A stretch of 64,000 nt of DNA from Acidimicrobiales bacterium (GCA_025463925.1 JAODBK010000073.1:23157-87156), one strand, 5' to 3'; counted from the first letter of the stretch, positions 10,880 to 19,432 are shown. A program made the numbers and translations. The notes: a model not told the origin generated them from the letters alone.

Positions 10880-11692
10880 ATGCCCCGATCGATCTGGAGC
10901 GGCGCGATCAGCTTCGGCCTGGTCAACGTTCCGATAAAGCTCTACAGCGCGGTGTCACCGAAGGACGTCCGGTTCAACCAGCTCGAGTCGTCCACCGGCC
11001 AGCGGATCAAGCAGAAGCGGGTCAGCTCCGTCTCCGGCGAGGAGGTGCCCTACGAGGAGATCGTCAAGGGCTACGAGGTGGGCCCAGACACGTACGTGCT
11101 GATCGAGCCGAGCGAGCTCGACGCCCTCGACCCCAAGGCCACGAAGTCCATCGACATCGAGGACTTCGTCGACCTCGATCAGATCGACCCCATCTACTTC
11201 GAGCGGCCGTACTACCTCGTACCCGACAAGGGCGGCAGCAAGGCGTACACCCTGTTGCTCGAGGCGCTGAAGGAGACCAACAAGGTCGGCATCGCGAGAC
11301 TGGTCCTGCGCACCAAGCAGTACCTCGCCGCCATCCGGCCGCTCGGTGACGCGCTGGTGCTCGAGACGCTGCTCTACGGCGACGAGGTGGTGCCGACCGA
11401 GGAGCTCGACGAGCTGCCCGACGTGGAGGACGTCGAGCTGTCGGAGCGCGAGCTGAAGATCGCGAAGCAGCTGATCGACGCGCAGACCACCGACTTCGAC
11501 CCGTCGCAGTACCGCGACACGTATCGAGAGCGCGTGCTCGAGCTCATCGAGCAGAAGGCCGCCGGCCAGACGATCGCGGCGGCGCCGGCGTCGGAAGAGC
11601 CCACGCGCGTCGTCGACCTCATGGAGGCCCTGGAGGCGAGCGTCGCCGCGGCCCGCAAGTCGAAGGCGTCGGCCGAGAAGAAGGGCGCGTAA
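10880..11692 (+). CDS. ku: Non-homologous end-joining protein Ku
   Basis: Bacterial Ku forms a homodimeric ring on DNA double-strand ends and recruits the LigD activities. The 270-residue protein opens with MPRSIWSGAISFGLVNVPI, the hallmark Ku N-terminus. It contains HxxCG-free core segments such as YFERPYYLVPDKGG and LRTKQYLAAIRP, and ends in a Lys/Ala-rich basic tail (ARKSKASAEKKGA) likely to touch DNA. The ATG at 10880 is two bases after the ligase stop and the polymerase GTG is three bases after the Ku stop. Ligase, Ku and polymerase are therefore a single operon, which makes a working end-joining system very likely. Confidence 0.97.
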   Translation: MPRSIWSGAISFGLVNVPIKLYSAVSPKDVRFNQLESSTGQRIKQKRVSSVSGEEVPYEEIVKGYEVGPDTYVLIEPSELDALDPKATKSIDIEDFVDLDQIDPIYFERPYYLVPDKGGSKAYTLLLEALKETNKVGIARLVLRTKQYLAAIRPLGDALVLETLLYGDEVVPTEELDELPDVEDVELSERELKIAKQLIDAQTTDFDPSQYRDTYRERVLELIEQKAAGQTIAAAPASEEPTRVVDLMEALEASVAAARKSKASAEKKGA

Positions 11693-11695
11693 CGA

Positions 11696-12658
11696 GTGGC
11701 CCAAGCGTCGGCCTCGGTCGAGGTCGAAGTCGAGGGCCGCACGCTGAAGGTGAGCAACCTCGACAAGGTGCTGTGGCCGGCGACCGGCTTCACCAAGGGC
11801 CAAGTCATCGACTACTACACGCGCATCGCGCCGGCGCTGCTGCCGCACATGCGTGAGCGACCGCTGACCTTGAAGCGCTATCCGAACGGCGTCGACGCGC
11901 CCTTCTTCTACGAGAAGCAGTGCCCGAAGCACCGGCCGGACTGGGTCGCGGTCGCGCCGCTCTGGGCGAGCGGCCGCGGCCGTTGGGGCACCGCGCCCAA
12001 GGAGGGCAAGGGCGAGAAGATCATCGAGTACTGCCTGTGCAACGACCTGCCGACGCTCGTGTGGATCGCCAACCTGGCGTCGTTGGAGCTGCACACCTCG
12101 CTCTCCCTGGCGTCGAAGATCGAGCAGCCGACGATGGTGGTGTTCGATCTCGACCCCGGCCCGCCCGCGGGTGTCGTCGAGTGCGCGCGAGTGGCGCTGT
12201 GGCTGCGCGGCGTGCTGGACGACCTCGGCCTGCAGTCGGTGATCAAGACATCGGGCTCGAAGGGCCTACAGCTCTATGTCCCGCTCAACACCGACGGCGT
12301 GACGTACGAGCAGACCAAGCCGTTCTCGCAGGCTCTGGCGCAGCTGCTCGAGCGCGAGCACCCGGACAGCGTCGTGTCGACCCAGGACAAGAGCAAGCGG
12401 CCGGGCAAGGTGCTCATCGACTGGTTGCAGAACGACGGCGCCAAGACGACGGTGTGCGTCTACTCGTTGCGCGCCCGCGAGCGGCCGACGGTGTCGACGC
12501 CGGTCACCTGGGACGAGGTGGCGGCCGCGGCGGACGCCGCTGACGCCGGCCTCCTGGTGTTCGAGGCCGGCGACGTGCTGAAGCGGTTCGAGGCCAAGGG
12601 AGACCTCTTCACGCCGGCGGTCGAGCTGGTGCAACCGCTGCCGAGCCTGTCTGCTTGA
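11696..12658 (+). CDS. LigD-type polymerase/primase (stand-alone PolDom)
   Basis: This 320-residue archaeo-eukaryotic primase-type polymerase matches the LigD polymerase module, which adds ribonucleotides or fills gaps at broken ends. The metal site is FDLDPGPP with Asp151 and Asp153. SSGxKGLQLYVPL-type binding is seen as KTSGSKGLQLYVPL, and IDWLQNDGAKTTVCVYSLRAR holds the third conserved Asp region. KVLWPATGFTKGQVIDYY and LTLKRYPNGVDAPFFYEK are typical N-terminal blocks. The GTG at 11696 is taken because the conserved core begins soon after it. The phosphoesterase module of LigD is absent from all three neighbouring proteins. The stop overlaps the ATG of the Lnt-like gene by one base. Confidence 0.93.
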   Translation: MAQASASVEVEVEGRTLKVSNLDKVLWPATGFTKGQVIDYYTRIAPALLPHMRERPLTLKRYPNGVDAPFFYEKQCPKHRPDWVAVAPLWASGRGRWGTAPKEGKGEKIIEYCLCNDLPTLVWIANLASLELHTSLSLASKIEQPTMVVFDLDPGPPAGVVECARVALWLRGVLDDLGLQSVIKTSGSKGLQLYVPLNTDGVTYEQTKPFSQALAQLLEREHPDSVVSTQDKSKRPGKVLIDWLQNDGAKTTVCVYSLRARERPTVSTPVTWDEVAAAADAADAGLLVFEAGDVLKRFEAKGDLFTPAVELVQPLPSLSA

Positions 12659-14097
12659 TGGGCCGGTGGGCCGACGCCGGCTGGCCCGCTCTGGCCGGGC
12701 TGCTGCTGGCGGCGTCGTTGCCGCCGTGGGGCTGGTGGCCGCTGGCGTTCGCCGGCGCCGCGATCCTGTACGACCGGCTGGAGGGTGAGCCGTGGCGCCG
12801 ACGCCTGCTCATCGGGTGGATCGCCGGGCTCGGCCTGTACCTGCCGGGCCTCTGGTGGATGCAGGAGTTCAGCCTCCCCGGCTTCGTGATCGCGGTGGTG
12901 CTGGAGGCACTGTTCGTCGGCGCGGTCGCGGTCGTCACGCCGTCGAGAGCCGGGTGGTCGCGCGCCCTCGCGTTCCCGGCGGCGATGGTGGTGGTCGAGG
13001 CGTTCCGCGGCCGCTGGCCGTTCGGCGGCCTGCCGTTGGCCGGCGTCGACCTCGGGCAGGTGGGCGGTCCTCTGGCGCCGGCGGCGCGGTTGGCCGGACA
13101 TCTGGTGCTCGTCGGGCTGCTGGCCGGTGCCGGCGTGGTGCTCGCGGCCGTGGCTCGCCGCCGGATCGCGGTCGCTGCGGTCGGGCTGGCCGCGGTGGTG
13201 GTGATCGCGCTGGCCGGGGCCGCCACCCGTCCCGGCCGGGTCGTCGGGCACCTGCGGGTCGCCGCGGTGCAGGGCGGCGGGGTGCGCGGGTTGCGGGCGG
13301 TCCACAACGACCAGGGGGTGGTGTACGAGAAGCAGCTCGCGGCGACGCAGCGGGTCGCGCCACCGGTCGACCTGGTGGTCTGGCCCGAGGACGTCATCCA
13401 CGTCCCGAGCCTCGACGGGTCGCAGGAGGATGCCGACCTGACCGCGCTGGCCGACCGGCTCGGCGCGCCGATCGTCGCCGGCGTCGTCGAGGACGCGGGC
13501 CCCGGGCACTTCCGCAACGCCGCGGTCGTGTGGGCGCCGGGGCGCGGCCGGGTGGCGCGCTACGACAAGGTCCACCGGGTGCCGTTCGGCGAGTACATCC
13601 CCTTGCGTTCGATCATCGAGCACCTGGCCGACCTCTCGCTCGTGCCCGACGACGCCGTGGCCGGTCACGGCAGCGGCGTCCTCGCCGCGCCTCCGCCGGT
13701 CGGCCGGATCGGCGCGGTGATCTCCTACGAGGTGTTCTTCGCCGACCGGGCGCGATCGGCGATCGCCGCGGGTGGCGCGCTGCTGCTGGTGCCGACCAAC
13801 GCCGGCTCGTTCGCGACGGGGCAGGTACCGGCCCAGGAGCTCGGCGCGGCCCGGCTGCGCGCCATCGAGACCGGCCGCGACGTCGTGCAGGCGGCGCCAA
13901 CCGGCTACACCGCGGCCATCGACGCCCGCGGCCGGGTGCGGGCCCGCACCGGCCTCGGCGCCGGCGCGGTCCTCCGGGCCACCGTCGCCCGCCGGACCGG
14001 GAAGACGCCGTACGTGCGCACCGGCGACGGGCCGCTGGTCCTCGTCGGCGTCGGGTTCGTCGGACTGGGGTGGTTCCGGGCGAGAGGCGCAGCTTGA
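12658..14097 (+). CDS. lnt: Apolipoprotein N-acyltransferase-like protein (catalytic Cys replaced by Ser)
   Basis: Lnt N-acylates the diacylglyceryl-Cys of lipoproteins at the outer face of the membrane. This 479-residue protein has about six N-terminal transmembrane helices and a C-terminal nitrilase-fold domain. The Glu of the triad is in VVWPEDVI and the Lys in RYDKVHRVPFGEYIP. At the nucleophile position, where E. coli Lnt reads ICYE, this protein reads ISYEVFF (codon TCC). The downstream NDAWFG block is also altered (PTNAGSFA). The normal thioester mechanism therefore looks impossible unless Ser substitutes. The ATG at 12658 overlaps the previous stop. It could be a divergent acyltransferase or an inactive homologue; several lipoproteins in this window would be potential substrates. 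Confidence 0.85.
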   Translation: MGRWADAGWPALAGLLLAASLPPWGWWPLAFAGAAILYDRLEGEPWRRRLLIGWIAGLGLYLPGLWWMQEFSLPGFVIAVVLEALFVGAVAVVTPSRAGWSRALAFPAAMVVVEAFRGRWPFGGLPLAGVDLGQVGGPLAPAARLAGHLVLVGLLAGAGVVLAAVARRRIAVAAVGLAAVVVIALAGAATRPGRVVGHLRVAAVQGGGVRGLRAVHNDQGVVYEKQLAATQRVAPPVDLVVWPEDVIHVPSLDGSQEDADLTALADRLGAPIVAGVVEDAGPGHFRNAAVVWAPGRGRVARYDKVHRVPFGEYIPLRSIIEHLADLSLVPDDAVAGHGSGVLAAPPPVGRIGAVISYEVFFADRARSAIAAGGALLLVPTNAGSFATGQVPAQELGAARLRAIETGRDVVQAAPTGYTAAIDARGRVRARTGLGAGAVLRATVARRTGKTPYVRTGDGPLVLVGVGFVGLGWFRARGAA

Positions 14098-14131
14098 CCG
14101 CACGGTCAACGGGCGACAGGCTTTCGCCTCC

Positions 14132-15409
14132 ATGCCCAGTCACGACCCCGGATCGCTTCGCGTCGCCCTTCTCTCGTATCGGGGCAATCCGCACTCCGGT
14201 GGCCAGGGCGTCTACACCCGCTGGCTGGCGCGGGAGCTGACCGACCTCGGCCATCGCGTCGAGGTGTTCAGCGGCCAGCCGTACCCGAACCTCGACGCCG
14301 ACATCCCGTTCACGCCGGTGCCGAGCCTCGACCTCTACCGGCCCGAGAACCCCTTCCGGATCCCGTGGCCGAACGAGTTCCGGTCGATGATCGACCTCGC
14401 CGAGTTCGGGATCATGTGCACCGCCGGGTTCCCCGAACCGCTGACCTACAGCTGGCGGGTACGGCGCCTCCTGCGCGATCGGCGATCCGACTTCGACCTG
14501 ATCCACGACAACCAGTGCTTGGGGCGGGGCGTGCTCGCGCTGCACCAGGAGGGATGGCCGGTCGTCGCCACGCTCCACCATCCGATCACCGTCGACCGCG
14601 CCCTCGAGCTGAGCCACACCCGCAACCCGCTCCGCAAGATCACGCTGCGGCGTTGGTACGCGTTCCTGCGGATGCAGATGCGCGTCATCCCGCAACTGCC
14701 GCGGATCATCACCGTCTCGTCGTCGTCGGCGCGCGACATCGTCGACCAGATGCACGGCGTCGCCGACAAGCTGCACATCGTCCCGGTCGGCGTCGACCAC
14801 ACCCACTTCCGGCCCCATCCCGAAGTGGCGCGCGTGCCCGGCCGCGTGATGGTGACGACCAGCTCGGACATGCCGCTGAAGGGGCTCGTGCCGCTGCTCG
14901 AGGCGCTGGCCAAGTTGCGCACCGAACGGGACTGCGAGCTGGTGGTGATCGGCAAGCCCAAGGAGGGCAGCCGGCTCCCGGGCGTGATCGAGCGGCTGGG
15001 TCTCGAGGGCGCGGTGCACTTCCAGTCCGGGGTCGACGACGACCGGCTGGTCGAGCTCTACGCCGAGGCCGAGGTCGCGGTGGTGCCGTCGCTGTACGAG
15101 GGCTTCTCGCTCCCGGCGATCGAGGCCATGGCCTGCGGTGTCCCGCTCGTCGCGACCACCGGCGGCGCGTTGCCGGAGGTGGCGGGCACCAGCGAGGAGA
15201 CCGCGCTGCTCGTCGAGCCCAACGACCCCGGCCAGCTGGCGATCGCCATCGGTCGCCTGCTCGACGACCCGGCGCGGCGCGACCGCATCGGCCGGGCCGG
15301 GCGCGAGCGGGTGCTGGGGCGTTTCACCTGGCGGGCCACCGCGCTCGGCACCCTGGAGCACTACTGGGCCGAGCTCGAGGCGCACGCCGCGCGCCGGGCA
15401 ACCGCCTGA
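14132..15409 (+). CDS. GT4-family glycosyltransferase
   Basis: This is a 425-residue GT-B glycosyltransferase of family 4. The N-terminal domain shows GGQGVYTRWLARELTDLGHRV, the usual acceptor-side opening. The C-terminal Rossmann domain has VVIGKPKEGS and the donor-binding block VVPSLYEGFSLPAIEAMACG, which contains the E-x7-E motif, then TTGGALPEVAG. The ATG at 14132 follows the Lnt gene by 34 bases. Its stop overlaps the start of the methyltransferase (TGATG), so the two are coupled. Together with the following alpha-toroid protein and the convergent methyltransferase it forms a group whose product may be an envelope glycoconjugate. That is an inference; donor and acceptor are unknown. Confidence 0.9.
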   Translation: MPSHDPGSLRVALLSYRGNPHSGGQGVYTRWLARELTDLGHRVEVFSGQPYPNLDADIPFTPVPSLDLYRPENPFRIPWPNEFRSMIDLAEFGIMCTAGFPEPLTYSWRVRRLLRDRRSDFDLIHDNQCLGRGVLALHQEGWPVVATLHHPITVDRALELSHTRNPLRKITLRRWYAFLRMQMRVIPQLPRIITVSSSSARDIVDQMHGVADKLHIVPVGVDHTHFRPHPEVARVPGRVMVTTSSDMPLKGLVPLLEALAKLRTERDCELVVIGKPKEGSRLPGVIERLGLEGAVHFQSGVDDDRLVELYAEAEVAVVPSLYEGFSLPAIEAMACGVPLVATTGGALPEVAGTSEETALLVEPNDPGQLAIAIGRLLDDPARRDRIGRAGRERVLGRFTWRATALGTLEHYWAELEAHAARRATA

Positions 15410-16158
15410 TGCTCACCGTCGACTACGACCGGCTCGGCGTACGCGCCGGCGAGCGGGTGCTCGACCTCGGCTGCGGCGCCGGCCGCCACGCCTTCGCGGC
15501 CCACCGTCGCGGCGCGCTGGTGGTCGCGGTCGACCTGGACGCCGGCGAGCTGTCGGGCGCCAAGGAGATCCTCGACGCCATGACCGCGCAGGGCGAGGCG
15601 CCCGCGGACGCGTTGGGTGCCGCGACGCGGGCCAACGCCCTGCGGCTGCCCTTCCCCGACGGCACCTTCGACCGGGTGATCGTGAGCGAGGTGCTCGAGC
15701 ACATCCCCGACGATGCCGGCGCGGTGGCCGAGCTCACCCGGGTGCTGCGGCCCGGCGGCACCATGGCCGTCACGGTGCCGGCCTGGCTGCCCGAGCGGCT
15801 GTGCTGGGCGCTGTCCGCCGAGTACCACGCCGTCGACGGCGGCCACATCCGCATCTACACCGCGGCCGCGCTGGCCGACCGGCTGAAGCAGGCCGGCCTC
15901 GTCGTGCAGGGCACCGGCCACGCCCACGCCTTCCACTCGCCGTACTGGTGGCTGCGCTGCGCCATCGGTGTGCGCAACGACGCCAACGCGCTGGCCCGCC
16001 TGTACCACCGGTTCCTGGTGTGGGACATGACGACGACCTCGCGCCCGGTGCGCTGGCTGGAGAAGACGCTCGACCCGATCATCGGCAAGAGTCTCGTGCT
16101 GTACACGTGGAAGCCCTCGGCGGCTCGGAAGGAGACCCGTGCCTTCGCGGCGGCCTGA
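15409..16158 (+). CDS. Class I SAM-dependent methyltransferase
   Basis: This is a 249-residue Rossmann-fold methyltransferase of the Methyltransf_11 type. Motif I is RVLDLGCGAGRHAFAAHRRG, followed by an acidic strand end in VVAVDLDAGEL. LRLPFPDGTFDRVIVSEVLEHIPD is the motif II/III region with the common SEVLEHI sequence. The C-terminal half (HIRIYTAAALADRLKQAGL) is typical of small-molecule or lipid-linked substrates. It starts at the ATG overlapping the glycosyltransferase stop. Its last 20 bases overlap the next gene in another frame, indicating tight coupling. The methyl acceptor cannot be deduced. Confidence 0.88.
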   Translation: MLTVDYDRLGVRAGERVLDLGCGAGRHAFAAHRRGALVVAVDLDAGELSGAKEILDAMTAQGEAPADALGAATRANALRLPFPDGTFDRVIVSEVLEHIPDDAGAVAELTRVLRPGGTMAVTVPAWLPERLCWALSAEYHAVDGGHIRIYTAAALADRLKQAGLVVQGTGHAHAFHSPYWWLRCAIGVRNDANALARLYHRFLVWDMTTTSRPVRWLEKTLDPIIGKSLVLYTWKPSAARKETRAFAAA

Positions 16159-17203
16159 TCTCGGAGTGGACGGCATCATCGGCTCGGCCGACGTGGCCGC
16201 GACGGTGGACTCGATCGCGGCCTTGCAGCTGCCGAGTGGAATGGTCGAGTGGTTCCCCGGCGGGCATTGCGATCCGTGGAACCACGTCGAGTGCGCGATG
16301 GCGCTCATCGTCGGCGGCCGGCGGGCCGAGGCCGATCGGGCGTACGAGTGGCTGGCCGGCGTGCAGCGGGCCGACGGCTCGTGGCACCAGTACTACGTCG
16401 CCGACGGCATCGAGGACGCCAAGTTCGACGCCAACACGATCGCCTACGTCGCCACCGGCGTGTGGCATCACTGGCTGACCCACCGCGATCGCGGCTTCGT
16501 CGAGTCGATGTGGCGGGTGGTCGAGAAGGCCATCGACTTCGTGCTCGACCTGCAGACACCGCGCGGCGAGGTCATCTGGGCCCGCCATGCCGACGGTACC
16601 CCGTGGTCCTTCGCACTGCTGACCGGATCGTCGAGCACCTACCACTCGCTGCGCTGCGCCATCGCGCTGGCCGAGGAGCTCGGTCACGAGCGGCCCGACT
16701 GGGAGCTGTCGGCGGCATCGCTCGGCCACACCATCGCCCACGTGCCCGACGCGTTCGCGCCGAAGGACCGCTGGGCGATGGACTGGTACTACCCGGTGCT
16801 GGCCGGCGTGCTCATCGGCGACGCCGGGCGGTCGCGACTCGAGCAGCGGTGGGACGAGTTCGTGATGCCCGAGAAGGGTGTGCGCTGTGTCGCCGATCGA
16901 CCCTGGGTGACCGCGGCCGAGACCTGCGAGTGCGTGATGGCGCTCGACGCGGTCGGCGAAACCGACAAGGCGCGCGACCTGTTCTCGTGGGCCCAGTCGT
17001 TGCGGCACGACGACGGCTCCTACTGGACCGGCATCGTGTACCCGCAGGAGGTCAACTTCCCCGGCGGCGAGCGGTCGAGCTACACCGCGGCGGCCGTCGT
17101 GCTGGCCGCCGATGCGCTGGCCGGCACGTCACCGACGTCGGGCATCTTCCGCGGCGAAGGCCTGCCCGCCGCCTTCGAGGTCTCCGAGCTCGACCGCGAC
17201 TGA
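16139..17203 (+). CDS. Alpha/alpha-toroid protein (prenyltransferase/squalene-cyclase-like)
   Basis: This is a 354-residue soluble protein with repeated helix-rich segments resembling the alpha/alpha-toroid of prenyltransferases and squalene cyclases. Examples are YEWLAGVQRADGSWHQYYVADG, held here as the blocks LAGVQRADGSWHQYY and WAQSLRHDDGSYWTG, both of the Q-x2-DGSW (QW-like) type. SYTAAAVVLAADALAG closes the fold. The catalytic DXDD of cyclases is not evident, so enzyme activity is uncertain; such proteins are often annotated simply as prenyltransferases. The GTG at 16139 overlaps the methyltransferase gene by 20 bases. It converges on the methyltransferase at 17232. Confidence 0.75.
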   Translation: MPSRRPDLGVDGIIGSADVAATVDSIAALQLPSGMVEWFPGGHCDPWNHVECAMALIVGGRRAEADRAYEWLAGVQRADGSWHQYYVADGIEDAKFDANTIAYVATGVWHHWLTHRDRGFVESMWRVVEKAIDFVLDLQTPRGEVIWARHADGTPWSFALLTGSSSTYHSLRCAIALAEELGHERPDWELSAASLGHTIAHVPDAFAPKDRWAMDWYYPVLAGVLIGDAGRSRLEQRWDEFVMPEKGVRCVADRPWVTAAETCECVMALDAVGETDKARDLFSWAQSLRHDDGSYWTGIVYPQEVNFPGGERSSYTAAAVVLAADALAGTSPTSGIFRGEGLPAAFEVSELDRD

Positions 17204-17235
17204 CGCTCCCGCGCGGAGCAGCGGCGCGCCGTCAG
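17200..17235. terminator. Stem-loop joining two convergent stop codons
   Basis: CTGACG (17200-17205) pairs with CGTCAG (17230-17235), and inner GCGCG (17211-17215) pairs with CGCGC (17225-17229). The outer arms contain the stop codons of both convergent genes. There is no T-tract, so a factor-dependent or protective role is as likely as intrinsic termination. Confidence 0.5.
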
Positions 17236-17852
17236 GCGCGGCGGAGGACGCGCAACGAGCCGGTCACACTGACCTCGTCGAAGGCGTCGTCGTCCACGGC
17301 ACGGCGGTAGAGCTCGTAGGGCGGGCGGCCGCCGTCGGCCGGGTCGGGAAAGACGTCGTGGATGGCGAGGGTGCCGCCGGGCGCGAGGTGCCGGACCCAA
17401 CCGTCGTAGTCGGCGTGGGCGACGTCGGCGCCGTGGCCGCCGTCGATGAAGAGGAAGCCGAGCGGCGTCGCCCAGTTGGCCGCGATCGCGGTCGACGGGC
17501 CGATCACCCCGACGACGACGTCTTCGAGACCGGCGTCCTCGATGGTGCGGCGGAAGCACGGAAGCGTGTCCATCCGCCCGGTGCGCGGGTCGACGAGCCG
17601 GCGGTCGTGGTGCTCCCATCCGGCCTGGTTCTCCTCGGACCCGCGGTGGTGATCCACGGTGTAAAGCACCGTGCCGGCGGCCCGGGCGGCCGCGCCGAGG
17701 TACACCGCCGACTTGCCGCAGTAGGTGCCGATCTCGAGCAACGGGCCGAGCCTGGCGTTCGACGAGGCGGCGGCGGTGTGCAGCGCCAGGCCTTCGTCGT
17801 CGGGCATGAAGCCGATGGCCTCGCGGGCAACCGCCAGCAGGGCCTCCTCCAT
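17232..17852 (-). CDS. Class I SAM-dependent methyltransferase (O-methyltransferase-like)
   Basis: This is a 206-residue methyltransferase of the Methyltransf_24 type. LGPLLEIGTYCGKSAVYLG is motif I, VLYTVDHHRGSEEN carries the acidic residue that binds the SAM ribose, and GFLFIDGGHGADVAHADYDGW matches the LFIDGDH metal/substrate loop seen in O-methyltransferases and cephalosporin hydroxylase-like proteins. GGTLAIHDVF continues the fold. The ATG at 17852 overlaps the cobT stop by one base (TGATG), so it is co-translated with cobT despite no known link to cobalamin. Its 3' end faces the glycosyltransferase/methyltransferase group, which is a more natural functional context. Confidence 0.82.
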   Translation of the reverse strand: MEEALLAVAREAIGFMPDDEGLALHTAAASSNARLGPLLEIGTYCGKSAVYLGAAARAAGTVLYTVDHHRGSEENQAGWEHHDRRLVDPRTGRMDTLPCFRRTIEDAGLEDVVVGVIGPSTAIAANWATPLGFLFIDGGHGADVAHADYDGWVRHLAPGGTLAIHDVFPDPADGGRPPYELYRRAVDDDAFDEVSVTGSLRVLRRA

Positions 17853-18919
17853 CAGCCCTTCTCGGTGACTCCGGCCGAGTCGAACGTCGCCATGTCGGCG
17901 AGCACGCGCGCCGCCGCCTGCACCAGCGGCACCGCCAGCAGCGCGCCGGTGCCCTCGCCCAGCCGCAGGCCGAGGTCGAGCAAGGGCACCAGGCCGAGGT
18001 GGGCGAGCGCGGCCGCGGCGCCGGGCTCGGTGGAACGGTGGCCGGCGACGAGGTACGCCGTGACGTCGGGGTTGACGGCGTGGGCGACGACCGCGGCGGC
18101 CAGCGCGATCACGCCGTCGACCACCACCGGCACGCGGGCCGCGGCCCCGCCGGCGATGAAACCGGCCAGCGCGGCGATCTCCAAGCCGCCGAGCGAGGCC
18201 AGCGCCCGCACGGGGTCGTCGAGGTCGCCGGCGCGCGAGGCCCGGGCGATGGCCCGCTCGACCGCGGACACTTTGCGACCAAGGGTCTCGTCGTCGATAC
18301 CGGTGCCGCGCCCGGTGACGTCGGCCGGCACGTGGCCGCACAGCGCGGCGATGAGCGCGGCCGACGGCGTGGTGTTGCCGATCCCCATGTCGCCGGTGAC
18401 CAGGCAGCGCGCGCCGGCGGCGACGAGCGACGCCGCCACCTCGGCGCCGACGTCGAGCGCGGCGCGCGCCTCGTCGGCCGTCATGGCCGGCTCGACCGCG
18501 ATGTCGCCGGTGCCGCGGCGAACCTTGCGGCGCAGCAGCGCCGGATGGTCGTCGAGGTCGGACGCCACCCCGACGTCGACCACCGTCACCGGCGCCGAGA
18601 CCGGGGCGGCCAGCACGTTGACCGCGGCGCCGCCGGCGCAGAAGTTGGCGACCATCTGCGCGGTGACCTCGGCCGGCCACGGCGTCACGCCCTGCGCCAG
18701 CACGCCGTGGTCGCCGGCGAAGACGGCCACTGCGACCGGCGACGGCAGCGGCGGAGGCGACACCCCCGCGATGGCAGCCAGCTGTCCGCCCAGCGGCTCG
18801 AGCCGGCCCAGCGCGCCGCGCGGCTTGGTCAGGCGGTCGTGGTGGGCTGCCGCCTCGGCGGCGGCACGGGCGTCGGTCGGCACGACGGCCGCGATCGCAT
18901 CATCGAAGGCTCCGGACAC
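17852..18919 (-). CDS. cobT: Nicotinate-nucleotide:dimethylbenzimidazole phosphoribosyltransferase
   Basis: CobT activates the lower-ligand base of cobalamin by forming alpha-ribazole phosphate from NaMN and a benzimidazole. The 355-residue protein shows the family blocks: TKPRGALGRLE, VFAGDHGVLAQGVTPWP, NFCAGGAAVNVLA, VTGDMGIGNTT, RGTGIDDETLGRKV and the C-terminal LDLGLRLGEGTGA with the catalytic Glu. The GTG start is preceded by TACGTT (minus strand, 18927-18932) at seven bases, a leaderless arrangement. No other cobalamin genes are in the window, so this may serve salvage or an operon located elsewhere. Confidence 0.95.
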   Translation of the reverse strand: MSGAFDDAIAAVVPTDARAAAEAAAHHDRLTKPRGALGRLEPLGGQLAAIAGVSPPPLPSPVAVAVFAGDHGVLAQGVTPWPAEVTAQMVANFCAGGAAVNVLAAPVSAPVTVVDVGVASDLDDHPALLRRKVRRGTGDIAVEPAMTADEARAALDVGAEVAASLVAAGARCLVTGDMGIGNTTPSAALIAALCGHVPADVTGRGTGIDDETLGRKVSAVERAIARASRAGDLDDPVRALASLGGLEIAALAGFIAGGAAARVPVVVDGVIALAAAVVAHAVNPDVTAYLVAGHRSTEPGAAAALAHLGLVPLLDLGLRLGEGTGALLAVPLVQAAARVLADMATFDSAGVTEKG

Positions 18920-18937
18920 AGTGGGGAACGTAGTCGC

Positions 18938-19432
18938 TCAGGTCGGCAGCCCGGCGCGGCCGTCGAGCGCCTCGGGCAGGTCGTCCAGGTGATGAGCGAA
19001 GAGGACCTTGTTGAAGATGACGAACTTGCCCAGCCACAGCACCCCGAAGGCGGCGAGATAGGCAAAGGCGTCGACGATGGCGCGGTGGCGGGCATGGCTG
19101 CTGTGGCGGACCCAGTGGTCGGCGATGGCGACCGTGACGGCCGAGAACGCCAGGCCGATGAAGGCCAGCACCCAGAAGGGCACGACCTCGCGCCAGAAGT
19201 GGGACTTGCCGGACGCACCCCACGCCCACTTGCGGTTGAGCTCGTACGACGGGATGGTGCCGATGCACGTGGCGACGACCGGCGGGCCGGCGCCGTTCCA
19301 GTGGAACAGCGCGACCAGCGCGATGAGCGTCGTCTCGCTGACGACCACCGAGACCACCGAGACCATCGAGTACTTGAACAGCCGTACGCCGGTGGGCGAC
19401 TTGGCGTAGCTGACGAGGCCTCGGGCGGACAT
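18938..19432 (-). CDS. GtrA-family membrane protein
   Basis: This 164-residue protein has four transmembrane helices in the GtrA pattern: FKYSMVSVVSVVVSETTLIALVALF, taken as two adjoining spans, then GPPVVATCIGTIPSYELNRKWAWG, VPFWVLAFIGLAFSAVTVAIA and FAYLAAFGVLWLGKFVIFNKVLF. The polar motif PSYELNRKWAWG between helices 2 and 3 corresponds to the GtrA F/Y-x-x-NRxWxF signature. GtrA proteins help move lipid-linked sugars across the membrane for cell-surface polysaccharide decoration. Its neighbours (GT4, GH1) fit carbohydrate handling but are not clearly one pathway. Confidence 0.85.
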   Translation of the reverse strand: MSARGLVSYAKSPTGVRLFKYSMVSVVSVVVSETTLIALVALFHWNGAGPPVVATCIGTIPSYELNRKWAWGASGKSHFWREVVPFWVLAFIGLAFSAVTVAIADHWVRHSSHARHRAIVDAFAYLAAFGVLWLGKFVIFNKVLFAHHLDDLPEALDGRAGLPT

